A DNA stretch of 64,000 nt from Macrosoma leucophasiata (taxonomy: Eukaryota; Arthropoda; Insecta; Lepidoptera; Hedylidae): positions 17,596,501 through 17,660,500 of the forward strand of contig JAWQUS010000027.1 of assembly GCA_036365455.1 (NCBI GenBank), given 5' to 3'. The notes under the pieces were generated by a model. It was not told where the DNA came from. It saw nothing but the letters and a program-made list of their open reading frames with translations, and searched no databases. Shown one piece after another: positions 21,642 through 33,261 of this stretch (position 1 is the first letter of the stretch; every line of letters starts with the position of its first letter). The position numbers were made by a program, and so were the translations under genes.

Positions 21642-22661
21642 TTTCTGTATTGTTATTACTGTTTTAGGCTCTTAAATGTTGTAATAACTTAAATTAGTTT
21701 ATTTTTGTTGTCGTTGTCGTTTGTTGTCGTTTCCGGTTGATGAAATAGGCAACTTTCGATGCAGGAGTAGATATCAATGGAAACATCTCTTTTTTTTCCC
21801 AACTGCTACAGACCGCGTTTATCTGTATAACCCACACAGAATAAACTCGAGACTAGAGACTAAAGAGTTATTTACAATCTGTAACACAAAGCAAACTCTT
21901 CGTAGCTACAATTAAACAATACTTTCTGTAAAGTGTTAAATAAAATCTTATACTTTTCCAACATTAGAGTGGACAAGAATGTCAGTTAATCTTGACGGGT
22001 GTTGTGATGGGAATAGTGGAATTAGCGTTTAACCACGACTTGTCAAATAAATACGACAATATCCCAGTTACCGTTTTTTTGCGCTTCCTTTAAAAATTCG
22101 TGTTAAAATCTTTTATCTATTTTTTTTATGAAAATGAACATATTTTTAAATTATGGACTAATTAAGTAGTAGGTATTTATTATCAAATTTATACTTTTTT
22201 TGCAAATAAGTGTAAAAACATGAGTAGGTGGTAACTCGTGTAACGCTTCTTGCTTTCGCCGGTTTCGTTTTGGCGACATTTTAAAATTTCTTTTATTAAC
22301 TTTAAAATATATTATTATCAAATTATTCTAAAGTAAAAAGACACTTATTTTATATTACATAATATATCTGCCACTGTTACTAGGTATATAAGTACTTCAG
22401 GATCGCACACTTTCGGTGGTCACTCTATAACTCAAGTAAAAAACTAGACTGTCTCGATACGTCACGGTTAGCTGCCATAACATTTTCTCAACCAGGAAAT
22501 ATCGCAACTAGCCTCTAGCGGGAACCCGCAACGGTATCCTGTGTATTTCCGATCGCTGTCTTCTTTAATGATAACTGCTACATGGAAGTAGATGCCTGAC
22601 TTGTATTATGGACTTGTTATCCAAGACCATGTAAGATATTCTTATAATATATATATATATA
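21642..22661. other. AT-rich non-coding stretch
   Basis: No gene or recognised mobile element. Confidence 0.4.
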
Positions 22662-22944
22662 TTTTTAATGTAATTGAAGTGGCAAACAAGCATGCAGATC
22701 ACATTGATGTTAAGCATTGACTGCAGCCTATAGACACCCACACAAAGACTAAGGTCAAAATGCAAATGCGTTACCACTCCTGAGGCGTAAGGTGTTATGC
22801 CTCTGTGCTGGAAATTACAGGGCCGTACATTACCACCTGACCGGAACACGATAGTGCTAAACACTACCATTTAGCGGCAAGTAAATCAGGTAATGCGGTG
22901 GTGCCTACGCCCGCGAGCTCCGTCACTGGAGCTCTACCACCAGT
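22662..22944 (-). mobile_element. BMC1/Jockey-like LINE 3'-end unit
   Basis: Complete inverse copy from GTGGCAAACAAGCATGCAGA to GGAGCTCTACCACCAGT, preceded by a T-rich run. It contains ACTCCTGAGGCGTAAGG, TTACAGGGCCGTACATTACC and ACCATTTAGCGGCAAGTAAA. Confidence 0.8.
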
Positions 22945-23198
22945 AAAATCATTAATAAATTTGAATGTCGACATGATTAGAAAACTGGAATGAAAACCTT
23001 GGAAATTATGAACATTTTAGACTAATATTCGTTATGGTAGCGATGCCGAGTCTGTTTTTTAATAAATTCGTTTTTTTTTGTTATTTCTATCGAATACCTA
23101 CTATCGATCGACATTAAAATTTCTACAAGAAAGGTTCGACAATAGGTTTATATTTTTATGAACCTACAAAATGAAATGGTGATTTTTATGATTCTTAC

Positions 23199-23400
23199 AC
23201 TCGGTAGAGCTCTAGTGTCGGAGCTCGAGGGCAGGCACCACTTACCTTATCTACTTTTCGCTAAATTGTAGTATTCAGAGTGAGTTCTATCATGTTATGT
23301 ACGGCCCTGTAATTTTCGTCTCAGTGTCATAACAGCTTGAGCCTTAAGAACTCAGGAGTGTCAACGTGCCTACGTTGAAATATCTGTTTTTTATGTAAAT
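23199..23400 (+). mobile_element. diverged BMC1-like unit
   Basis: CTCGGTAGAGCTCTAG start, GAGGGCAGGCACCAC, TTTCGCTAAATTGTAGTATT, GTACGGCCCTGTAATTTTC and AACTCAGGAGTGTCAACG. The 3' end is cut where the next repeat begins at 23401. Confidence 0.6.
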
Positions 23401-23590
23401 ACTAGCGGCCCGCCCCGGCTTCGCCCGCGCTGCTCTGCTCCTATTAGTCATAGCGTAATGTAAGCTATCCTATCTCTCAAGTTGGATCGAACTGCACATG
23501 GTGTGCGAATTTTATTATAATCGGTTAAGTGGTTTAGGAGTCCATTGAGGACAAACATTGTGACACGAGATTTATATATATTAAGATTTA
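23401..23590 (+). repeat. dispersed repeat with CCCCGGCTTCGCCCGCG head
   Basis: Head ACTAGCGGCCCGCCCCGGC, tail ATAATCGGTTAAGTGGTTTAGGAG, then an AT-rich end (TTTATATATATTAAGAT). By recall this style is widespread in lepidopteran DNA and usually treated as a LINE/SINE-derived repeat. Related pieces: 36132-36345, 49329-49505, 50028-50130, 61850-61965 and 62790-62935. Confidence 0.6.
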
Positions 23591-26268
23591 TTTATGCTGT
23601 ATGTTTGTTTGGCTGTTTGGCACTATCATGACATAAAATAAAATATAGCGGTATTACATATTATGTACCTAAATTGAATGATTATTTTTTACGGATTACA
23701 GCCCGTTGAAGAGTTTAAAGACCTATAGTAAAGTACATGCGAGTTCTTTTAGCCAGTTCTACGTGAAACTTTCGTCAGTGTAAACTTGCGGTGTAAAAGT
23801 TTTGAAGCTTTTGCAAGTTTCCGAAAATGTTGATTGGTTAATGGAAATGAAGTCGTTGCGGATTGGGTCGTTTCTGTATCAAAAGTGCAATTATGTTCCT
23901 TTATAGAAACTGTATGATTTCATAGGTACAATAAACTCGTTTATTATTTATACATAGTGTAAGGTGGTACAGTAGGCTACCACTCTCGAGTTTTATGGTA
24001 GGTGGTTAGGAGTACTGTGCAGATGATAAAATAATGACTATGCCGAGCTTAGCGATTGCGACAGGTGTTTGTTTACATTAGTTCATTTTACAGTGCCTAA
24101 CTAATGTGCACAAATATAAATAAATACGAAAATTATGGAACTATGTTTCATATTAAACTGACATTATGAGAGAATACAATGAATTTTAAATATTATGTAA
24201 CTTAGAAGTTTTTAAATATACTTACTACTTGGTTTATATATGTTTAGTTTATATCATGAATATAATTCAGTATCTACTTACATACAACTCGATCAAAACG
24301 ATTCCTGTGCATACTAATTCACAGGAAGATAATAAACCATGATTGCTAGACTTGAGGTTCCAGATACAATCGCCGAATCGAAGAGTAACATTCAGCTGTA
24401 ATTCAGCTATACTCCGTCGTTTCTTTTGAGTTTAAGTCTTACTCAAATACTCATGGTACACAAAAAGTTAATTGATAAATTAAAACTCTGTGTGGCGAAC
24501 CCTACCTATCATTTCGTGAAAATACAAACGCGTATTTGTATTTACAAATCGGTACAATAAAATAAAATAATAGGTCCTTCGTGAAATTCAACGCGGATAC
24601 AATTAAAAGAATTGGTTTATTGATCGGGTTGACCTTGATGACTGGATCGGCAAAAACCTTCGAACGAGACATAGGCCCAGTGAAACTCGTACCCAGAGTG
24701 CCTCAGCGTGTGTACGCGGATATGATCGGGGGGTCAACGGTTCTCCTTGGTGGGGTGTTCACCTCACGACCTCATACGACACCACGCAAACAAAACTACC
24801 GCAGATATTGGTCCGACATTGGTACAGATCGACGGACAAACACGTCCCTTGTCGATGTTATTGACTTGTTAGGTTCTTCGCGACGCGACGTGTCGGTTTG
24901 CTTTTTTTCTGATATTTATAGTTTGTGTTGTCATAGAAAAAAATTGGCTAATCGCTAAATGGTAGCGGCGAATAGATTAGGTAGGTAACGCGGTGGTGAC
25001 AAGCCGAGCTCGGTCAGCTCTGACCCATGTATAAAAAAATATATATACCGGCCGAATTGAGAACCACCTCGTTTTTGAACTCGGTTAAAAAGAAGATAGA
25101 GAACATTTTTACAGAGCCCAGTTACTCAGTGACAGATGTCATGTCTATGTACTTACACAGAAGTTCACGTGCATGATGTGGTTTCTTCGTCACGCATCGA
25201 ACTACTTTGAACCGAGCGTTGCCCTAGTAGGTACCTATTTTAACTATTTAGTTGGTTGAGCAGTCACAGAGAACGTTTACTGAGGCCCACGAAGAGTTTT
25301 TCAATCTAACCGCAGTTTTTTATGTACTTCGAGAGTGAAAAACAAAATATTACATAGGTATGTATTACCGACCAGTTTTTGACGTCATCGTGACTGAATA
25401 TTAACCAGGAAACTATACAATAATATGTGATTTATCTGTTTTATCTAGATTATACCTACGTAAGTATCCTGTTTTAGTACAGATGTATCTCTGTGATTCA
25501 AACTATATTAAAAAAAAAACTATATATACCCCATCGCGAAAACATCGATTTTTAACACGCTTTTATTAATTTGATAGACACTGGTAGAGTCGATTTATGT
25601 TAACACTCCCTATAATGTGATTCCACCCTTGTAATTTATTATCTGTCTGTCAGGATCAGGACACTGACTTTATTGCCGATCGTTACTACCCTATGGGTGT
25701 AGTTATTTTTGACTCTGTATTTTATGAGAAAGTTGGTAATTTTATTAGAAAGCTAAAAACTTTATTCAAGTTATAATATTAATGAAACAAATTAATTTGG
25801 TACAAACTTACAACCTCAAGTTTTCATGATAGTTAATTACAAGTATATCGATCATGAATTCACGACAAGTGCTTGCCAAGTACTCCAAGTAGACAAAAAT
25901 ATTAGTCTGCTTGGCAAATTCCGCTTATGTATTATTTTATAGACTCGAGAAATAATGCAGTTCACCGGGTTTCAGAAACATAACTGTGGCTATTTGGAAG
26001 TGTTTGTATTGTACGTGGTACCTACTTGTTATTACAAGCATTTACCTCTGCCGACTCTTCGGTGATCACAGACGTGAAGTGTGTGTGAAGTGATCACAGA
26101 ATCAATGACGTGATACATTTTACTAGACCGAATTTCTAAATGAGTAAAAATGTTTATTCCGAAGCGAAAGGTCCTTATATCAAGTGTGGTTTGATTATAC
26201 GATTAAATTTAGATTGATTAAGTTTCATTGCAAGTGATCCGGAAAAATATCAGCTTTTTGTCTATATA
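23591..26268. other. non-coding stretch with small repeat pieces
   Basis: A BMC1-like 5'-part fragment lies at 24957-25016 (CTAAATGGTAGCGGC, ACGCGGTGGTG). A repeat-end word of the type CCGAATTGAGAACC ... GTCGGTTAAAAA lies at 25046-25094, also seen at 54464-54511. A SINE tail piece lies at 26044-26081 (CCTCTGCC ... GACGTGAAGT). A 126-codon open frame at 24581-24958 starts with GTG and has no recognised motif. The rest is unremarkable AT-rich DNA. Confidence 0.45.
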
Positions 26269-26546
26269 GGGAGTACTCACACTTATTCAGCTCAATTCAG
26301 CTTATGTCCATAGAAAACAAACATTTTGTATGGAGACACGTACGCATCCGTTCAGCTTTACGCGTCTATCCTGCTTTCGCGGCAAACGAATATAAAATGC
26401 TGACAAATATGTTTTTATCGTGCGAGTCCTGTAGATTGAGTACTGCGCTGATTTGTCGTGTTCAGCGCTGTTCCGCCGCATTCAGCGTCGATGACCAAAA
26501 TCGTTCAGCGAAACGCGAATGGAGCTGAATAAATGTGAGTAGTCCC
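26269..26546. mobile_element. MITE, 278 bp, GGGAGTACTCACA termini
   Basis: Left GGGAGTACTCACACTTATTC and right inverse GGGACTACTCACATTTATTC are terminal inverted repeats of at least 25 bp continuing into AGCTC. ATA lies outside both ends (26266-26268 and 26547-26549), a possible 3-bp duplication as in PIF/Harbinger elements. The interior repeats GTTCAGC/GCTGA words. No coding sequence of recognisable type. Confidence 0.75.
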
Positions 26547-27454
26547 ATATTGTTTCCTATATGAGTGGCCTTCGTAATTTATGGACAACGTATTCAAGAA
26601 AGACAAGTTTTTATTAATTCAATGAACAGAACACCTTGGCGACGCCAATTTGCAAAGGTCATTGAATGTCACAAAAACATGTATCTCCTATTTCATATTA
26701 ACAACCTGTAATCAAAATCTGATAAATAAACTGTCGGTGAATGTACGATAACGTTTATTAGGTATATAAAAATAACACAGTGGAAAGGAAAAACAATTTT
26801 GCACGACACTGTACTCTATACGCAGAATACGGAGAGCACCATGGCAGCATTTGTACAAAAAAAAAACAAAAGGTTCAATGTGAATGTTTTGAAATATTAG
26901 AACTTTTTCCGATATTAAAAATATTTTTAAATCGAAGCATTATAAAGTTTTTACTTCAAGGAAGGCTGTTTAAGTTGGTAGAAGAAATAAATGTGACTCC
27001 TGTAAGATAAAAATGTTTTTAATACCCAAATGTTCTTTCTAGAGGTGCCTACTCAAGATAATCAGCTGTTTATCTTGGACTTTTTTTCTCAATATTTTCG
27101 TTCAAATCAATGTCTGGAACTGGCCCTGATTCTATTGTAATCATAGGTAAATACATAAATAATGTATGATTGAGCGGTACTGCGACGCGGTGGCAACGCT
27201 GGCAACTGGCAACCTTGCGACGCGCGTCAGGTCAGATTTTTCGAAGGTCGATGACTCGCTGTAATCGCTTCGAGTTATTATTATTTTCTTAGCGCTTAGC
27301 GCACCCCGCACGACAAATAGGTTTCGATTCGAAGCGCTTCAACAAATTTAAATGGATATCATTCACATTTAACATTTTCATGTTTGAATATTTTGAATAA
27401 TAAATAATTGATGGAGGAAGATAATTTATAATATGAATATTTAAACAATCGGGG
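26547..27454. other. non-coding stretch
   Basis: AT-rich with a short GC-richer patch at about 27175-27240 (GCGACGCGGTGGCAACG). Nothing identified. Confidence 0.4.
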
Positions 27455-27580
27455 CTTTTTTATATAATAAAGGTGGCAAACAAGCATGCAGCTCACGTAG
27501 ATGTTACGTGATTACTGCAGCCTACAGATATTAAATTACACTAAAACCAAAGATCAAAAGCAGATGATGCGTCGCCACTA

Positions 27581-28066
27581 GTGTTGCCAGGTATTCCGAT
27601 TTGCGCGGGACGTCCCGATTTTCAGGGCTCTGGGAACTTGTCCCGATTAACACGTGATCGGGGCGTTCAATGTCCCGATAAATCAATCATCGTCATTACC
27701 TCAATCGACAATCGTCCACTGCTAGACAAAGGCCTGTTTAAAGATCAATCATCTTTGGGTCCCGAGACTTTTAATAAATCAATTAATTCGTTTTTTTTTA
27801 ATGTTATGGAAGTGGCAAACAAGCATGCAGTTCACGATGATGTTAAGTGATGACTGCAGCCTATAAACACTCACACAAAGACCAAGGTCAAAATGCAGAT
27901 GCGTTACCACTCCTGAGGCCTAAGGTGTTATGCCTCTGTGCCGGAAATTACAGGGCCGTACAAAAAAAGATAATTGGCTTGCTTTTTACTGTCCCGATTT
28001 TCACCCCTGGATCCCGATTCATTTTACATACTGTCCCGATTTAAAACAAATCGGACCTGGCAACAC
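27581..28066. mobile_element. TIR element nested in BMC1-like unit (486 bp)
   Basis: Ends GTGTTGCCAGGT..CCGATTTG and its inverse, flanked by TA on both sides (27579-27580 and 28067-28068). Because the flanks read CTAG on both sides, the true ends could be a base or two different. Both subterminal zones repeat the word GTCCCGATT several times. It contains a short dispersed repeat at 27687-27756 and a complete-looking BMC1-like tail at 27790-27961. No transposase frame is visible. Confidence 0.8.
27790..27961 (-). mobile_element. inner BMC1-like 3'-end unit
   Basis: T-run, GTGGCAAACAAGCATGCAGT, GATGACTGCAGCCTATAAAC, ACTCCTGAGGCCTAAGG, ending GGAAATTACAGGGCCGTAC. It is less diverged than the outer copy it ultimately sits in. 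Confidence 0.8.
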
Positions 28067-28212
28067 TAGTTTCCACCCCGGAGACCTAAATTGTTAGGTC
28101 TCTGTGGTAGTTATCATGGAGCCATACAGTGTTAGAACCCCCAAAAATACCTAGGTAGATTTGTAACTAAGTTTTTACATGATTTGTTCTTAGTTTTTCG
28201 CGAGCTACACTC

Positions 28213-28439
28213 ATTGAAATAAAACTATTTTTACGGATTTATCTCGCATAGGTATATTAAACCCATATGATTTTTAAAATCAACCCGACGTTTTGGTCGC
28301 TTTTCAGCTTCCGTGGTCCCGGGCAGACTGAGGTGACATTTGTCTGACAGAAGTTTGAAAAAATTATATGTAGCTACCTCCATCGATTTCGTAAATCATT
28401 TAAGTCGAGATAAATCCGTAAAAATAGTTTTATTTCAAT
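28213..28439. mobile_element. MITE, 227 bp, ATTGAAATAAAACTA termini
   Basis: The left arm ATTGAAATAAAACTATTTTT continues ACGGATTTATCTCG, and the right arm is its exact inverse (CGAGATAAATCCGT then AAAAATAGTTTTATTTCAAT). Stems pair over about 34 bases without mismatch. Interior non-coding. Target duplication not clear. Confidence 0.85.
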
Positions 28440-30129
28440 AAGTTTTTACAACTTAATTAACTTGACGTGTTAATTTGCGTGAGACTGTGCGTGAATCTTT
28501 AAAATCCCACTTATGTATCATAAATTGTTCATCGGTTAATGAATTGAACAAATGTATACAGAATAAAATAAAATAAAATTTTATTTGATCCCAACCGTCA
28601 CTTTGAAGTATGAAGGTAAAATGGTAAACCTGAAAGTCGTTCACCCGCGTAAAATGTCCTTTGATAAGTCAACTTATTTAGCATATCAATATGTAGATTA
28701 AATTGATAATGCATAGAGTGTGGTATTGGACGAATTACAATATCTACCTATTATTACCAATTAATGGCAATTTACCTACTCATTATGAAAGTACTTATAT
28801 TTAATTAGGTAGCTATACAATTATAGTTCCTAGTATTTATTAAATTTCAGCTTTGACTCTCAGATTGACAATATATATAGCTTCACTATGAATACAATGG
28901 CTGCCAAAGGCTACAAAACGCTACAAAAGCAGGATTGACTGTTTATTGTTGCTCATAAAAGTAATATGACATCACAATTACAGCGTATGCGGGCCGGGGT
29001 TGCGCAACATCTGTGGTAATTCTCGTTTATTACATAGAAAGACCTGTGATATTTACCAAATGTCCGTTTTTAGACTAGGTACAGGCCATTTGTTTGCGGT
29101 TCCGTAGTCTACAAGGAACTCTTACACTTTCACCATGTCCGTCCGTCCATCTGTTCTGTCCACAGCCTAGCACCGCGACTCTAGTACCAGAAATCAGTAA
29201 TTAAGCATGATTAGAATAGTATAAATTGAAATCCCCCAGAAGAGTTTTACCACCACTCAGGAGAAAATGATCGATGGAATAGAACGGTTTTTCGATTCCA
29301 AGTCTTAGTAGAGCCATGTAGAGCATAGTCGTTCATCGACCAAATGGTGCATATAAATTTTATACAAAATGCTGAATATGATATGATATGATCCGTATTT
29401 TTTTAATGTAATTTGTGGCTGTCTTTGGAATGGCATTTTTGTTTTATTTTTCTTTTATGCATCAACTGTCCATCGTCAGCGACAGCGAGATAACTACCTG
29501 CGACTTTGGGTAGTTGATAGAAAGGGACGGATCCTTTTTTTTTAGAAAAATAAAACAAGATTCTCTTTTAGTACAAAAAACCGGTGATCTTTATTTATAG
29601 ATATTATCTTATATCCACAGAGAACTATAAATTGCAGTGTGAAATAACTGAAGGAACACAATGATGCATATTATGTATTTAAAATAAGTATTTTTATAAG
29701 ATGACATGAATTTGTTTTTGTGATACGGTTCCTAGTTGGAACTTGATTAGTTTACGTACGAATGTATCTTCAATCCAGTTTTTAAGGGGTAGGCTGAGAC
29801 CCGGAAGCTCGTATCATTTTCGTCTTAACAAGTTTGCGTGTGCTTATTTTTTTCATAGGTTCTCTCTTCATACATTCCTACCTTACTACCCATTTCTATT
29901 CTTAATAAGTATTTTTTATTTTAATCATACAATGCCTTTATATCTATTTACAATCTTACAAGTTATTTCCAATCAGACGCAGAAATGTGTAAAAAAAACG
30001 CAATAAGTATTCTGTATCTATCTTATTAATCTGTATATCTATAATTCTTGCGCTTTTTTATACATTTACGTATAGATAGATACTTTCGCATTTATCTTTA
30101 TAGTTAAAAATGAATCGCCGAAATGTATC
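28440..30129. other. non-coding stretch
   Basis: AT-rich. At 29097-29175 a minus-strand repeat piece reads GCGGTTCCGTAGTCTAC and CACCATGTCCGTCCGTCCATC, matching in reverse the end of the repeat at 34826-35780. Other open frames (e.g. 87 codons near 29743) show no motif. Confidence 0.45.
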
Positions 30130-31000
30130 GGGTGTTGGGTCGTTTCGGTCCGCTCGTGTTTCGTCCCGGGGACCGAAACGCCTAACAATACCTTCTGAAT
30201 GGGTCTTTTCGGTCCGCGGGACGAATCGCCCCATATGTTTATTATTATGGGGCGATTCGTCCCAATACGAATACCTGTTTTGAAAGATTTCAGTACAGTT
30301 GGTTACAAAAAATTGAGAAATAAATAAAAGGCAATGTAATATAATAAAATTTAGATTTATTATATAAAAATTAATAAATTTAGATTTTTTATATTTATAT
30401 TACCTACACATAAATCAACACAGAACATTAATCATACATAATATATAATATGATATATAATACGGTGCCAAACCAATAGTGCGGCCCGTGCGTTAGGACC
30501 AATGTTGTGGTGTTGTATCTACTACGTTAAGTTATCAAATACGGCTATTTGAAGCGCACTATTGGCTTGGCACCGACTTCAAACCTATGAGTAGTTAGGT
30601 ACGTAGCCCATATCAAAATAGTAATTGTTTTATTATAATTAATAGGTTACGGGTTTATTGCCTTTAAATGAAATTATATAATTTAGTTTATTTTTCGCTT
30701 TTTAGTGTTTTTGTCGATTCAGTTTTGAAATTTTTTTTGAAGGCGGTTTTTTTAATTTTAATTGTCTGTTAAGGTTGTATTTGTAATGAATTAACGCAAA
30801 TAATTGGTGAACGAAAGTATTTTTTTGAATTCGACTGTACATGACAAAATAACTGGACCGAATCTACACATTTAAGAGGAACTCTTGGGCGATTCGGTCC
30901 ACTTTCAATTTGTAGGCCGAATAGCCCCATGAAAAAAAAGCTCATAGGCGTTACGGTCCGCGGGACGAAACACGAGCGGACAGAAACGCCCCAACACCCC
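30130..31000 (-). mobile_element. foldback DNA element, copy 2 (871 bp)
   Basis: Inverse of 16829-17689, including the terminal hairpins, the GGGGCGATTCGTCC hairpin, the 113-bp insert and the AT-rich interior. It differs by scattered substitutions (for example GGGTCG for GGGGCG at the left terminus and CAGAAACG for CCGAAACG at the right) and small indels, including a much shorter TA run. No reading frame shared by both copies is apparent. Confidence 0.85.
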
Positions 31001-31742
31001 AAAGCTTCAATTTATGCTTAGGTACCTACACATGTTTGAGCGTGTTAAAGCCGGTTTGTAATCTTATCGGACATTATTACTACAACTTAACTAGTGATAG
31101 AGCTCTTGAAGAGGCGACTCTACCTATTGCGATACCTACCTACCTACTAATTGTAAGTATGGGTATATGGATCCAATCCATATACACATTAATATACTAT
31201 AACAGTTAAAGCAGTTAACGTATTTGAATTAGGTATTAAAGTTTTTCGAGTTAGCCAATCAATAAATTAAATTTATATCATTTTAACATTTGCTTCTTTA
31301 CTCGCACAAAAAAGTGTTTTATCCCATAACCAACTAGTATTTTTTAGGGATTTTTATGTTTGGTGAACAATGAATGATTTGTATTGTGTCAGCCGGTAGA
31401 TAAGTGAACACGTGTGCTAAAATACAAGTTAAAATTTTGAACTACAACATCGGGGATCGTCAAATACAATGCGAACAAAGAATTAGAAGCTAAGTTGATG
31501 AACAAAAGATACCCGAAGGACGGCAGGCGAGACAAGTGAATACCTTTATTTCGAACTGACTCAACCTACTGGGTCAAGTTCATTATTGGTCACAAAATGA
31601 TCGAAGGGTTGTGCTCGTACACAAAAAATAAACTTGTTTCACCCTTTTGATATTCAACATTTGTTTGTGGTCGGAGTTAGATAAAAAACATCCATTCGGA
31701 GAATGTAATGTTACAGACACTAACATAGTGTGTACAGACACT
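31001..31742. other. non-coding stretch
   Basis: AT-rich. A short ACTAGTGATAGAGCTC word at 31090 resembles the BMC1-like 5' boundary but is too short to call. Confidence 0.35.
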
Positions 31743-32527
31743 TTTCTTTTTTTTTTACGCTCGGAAACCCACATGGGTACCCGCCGTCTAGGGGAAAAGA
31801 CGGCGGGTAGTGTGAGACTCGTACTCACTAAAACCTCGCGGTGTTCCGACTCTTCCGCCATCAGTGGCGGGGTCACGGGAACGCTTACGCACACATCCGC
31901 GACCCCGCCGGCGGCTGCTCGTCTCCGAGCCCTCCGCAGGTTGAGCTCTTTGGCTCCAACCAACACTAGTGGCGTGCGAAACACGTGCACGCCACCCTGC
32001 TTGGGACTTATCTCCATTTGGGCGACGGACATCCCCTATTCCGACACCCAAAAGCCCCTGCCCCAACCACTAACAAGGCCAGGCGTCCCAAGACGCTCGG
32101 GTGGAGGAGTCCAGGGGCACTCTGTCCGGCCCCGGGGGAGCGGGAGTGACAGGGATGAACTGACCTTCAACCGCCCCCCTGTGGCCCCATCACGTCCCTA
32201 TCGAGCGGCGGGACCACCGCTAGGCGGCTGGAAATAGGGTGCAGGGCCAACGACATACCCATACACCTCTTCCCCAGCCGCCTTCCCACCACGTCACCAT
32301 CTGACGGCGGGACCACCGTTAGGCGGCTGGGGATAGGGTGCAGGGCCAACGAAATACCCGTACACCTCCTCCCCAGCCGTCTCCTCTCCACAGCAGCGAG
32401 TGGCTGGCAGAGCCACGCCAAACGCCGCCCCCTCTCTGGGTTCCTCTTGGCTTCGCCGGTGTAGGGACAACCACCGGGTACTGATCCCCCCCGCCACGAC
32501 AAGGCGGAAACCCTTGGGGGGGTTCAC
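31743..32527 (-). mobile_element. GC-rich LINE-leader-like element with poly(A)
   Basis: A 780-bp GC-rich block sharply bounded by AT-rich DNA. Read on the minus strand it starts CCCCCCAAGGGTTTCCGCC. It contains a tandem duplication of a 99-bp unit and then overlapping open frames rich in Arg (RRARRRAAAGG), and ends GCGTAAAAAAAAAAGAAAAG. A GC-rich leader with tandem units, an Arg-rich start of an ORF1-like protein and a 3' A tail suggest a non-LTR retrotransposon that lost everything between its 5' region and tail, or a non-autonomous derivative. No zinc knuckles, endonuclease or RT are present. No target duplication found. Confidence 0.45.
32186..32383 (-). repeat. two tandem 99-bp GC-rich units
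   Basis: CGGCGGGACCACCG recurs at 32206 and 32305, followed in both by TAGGCGGCTGG, ATAGGGTGCAGGGCCAACGA, ACACCTC and CCCCAGCCG. Tandem leader units are common in LINE promoters. Confidence 0.8.
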
Positions 32528-33261
32528 TTAATGACCTAATTTTACACTGATTAGGATCTTTTAACTATTGGAAACTTTGTTATACCTCGCAGGTACATTA
32601 TTTTTTGTTAATAAGTATAGATAAATATTACTAGTTGTAAACTTGTAAAGCATACATTAACCACAAATAAAATAAAATCATATTTTTCGATCATTTGTTA
32701 ACTTTTACAAATGTCAACTGTAAGAGTATAATCTTATCTCTTTAGTTTATCACAAACAGTTATCAAACAAATAAAATATCGTTTCGAAATAGGAATGGGG
32801 TAGCGGTATCCCCCGCCTGTCCTAAAAGGCAATTGAAATTGTGCCTTGGGATTACTAGCTCGTCTACGATGGGGTCCTAACTCACCATTATAGGTACTAG
32901 CGACATTAATGCCGCTAGGTCGTTGGTATATGTTTCATGCCTACAAGTCTTAATAAACCGATGCCTTCGTAGTATCCTTCGTACATATTGGCCCGAGAAA
33001 GAAACGAATGAAGCACTTATGAATCTAGCTGTTAAGAAATCCTAGAGAAGAATCAGAAAAATGGAAGTGGATGTGTCACACCACAAAAGGACAATAAGGA
33101 TATTCCCAGGAAGGCTCTTAAATGAAATCCCGTTGGAAACGGCATCGTGGTTGTCCCAAACAAACTTGGCGTTCGTTTCATCAATGCGGAAGTGAAGACT
33201 GATAACCTTTTTAGAACCCAGAAAAAGACCTAGAGAAACACTCTGGACGCCCTCTTGCCCA
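32528..33261. other. non-coding stretch
   Basis: The AT-rich first part has no content. From about 32785 sequence such as GGGGTAGCGGTATCCCCCGCC and AAGGCAATTGAAATTGTGCC looks repeat-derived, possibly the upstream part of the LINE at 33262, but no second copy is present here to confirm. Confidence 0.35.

Larger units (their letters stand above)
27455..28137 (-). mobile_element. outer BMC1-like unit split by a nested TIR element
   Basis: The left part (27455-27578) reads T-run, GTGGCAAACAAGCATGCAGC to CGTCGCCAC. The right part (28069-28137) resumes with CCACCCCGGAGACCTAA and GGTCTCTGTGG, the diverged equivalent of CTCCTGAGGCCTAAGG and GCCTCTGTGCC. The interruption is the element at 27581-28066. 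The outer copy is more diverged than other copies, so it is old. Confidence 0.75.

Noticed and set aside
24581..24958. 126-codon plus-strand open frame
   Set aside because: It begins with GTG, has no recognisable domain, and is not flanked by splice or promoter signals I trust. Kept only as a mention in the gap entry.
31647..32237. 196-codon plus-strand frame in the GC-rich block
   Set aside because: The A tail and Arg-rich frames place the element on the minus strand; this is the antisense shadow.
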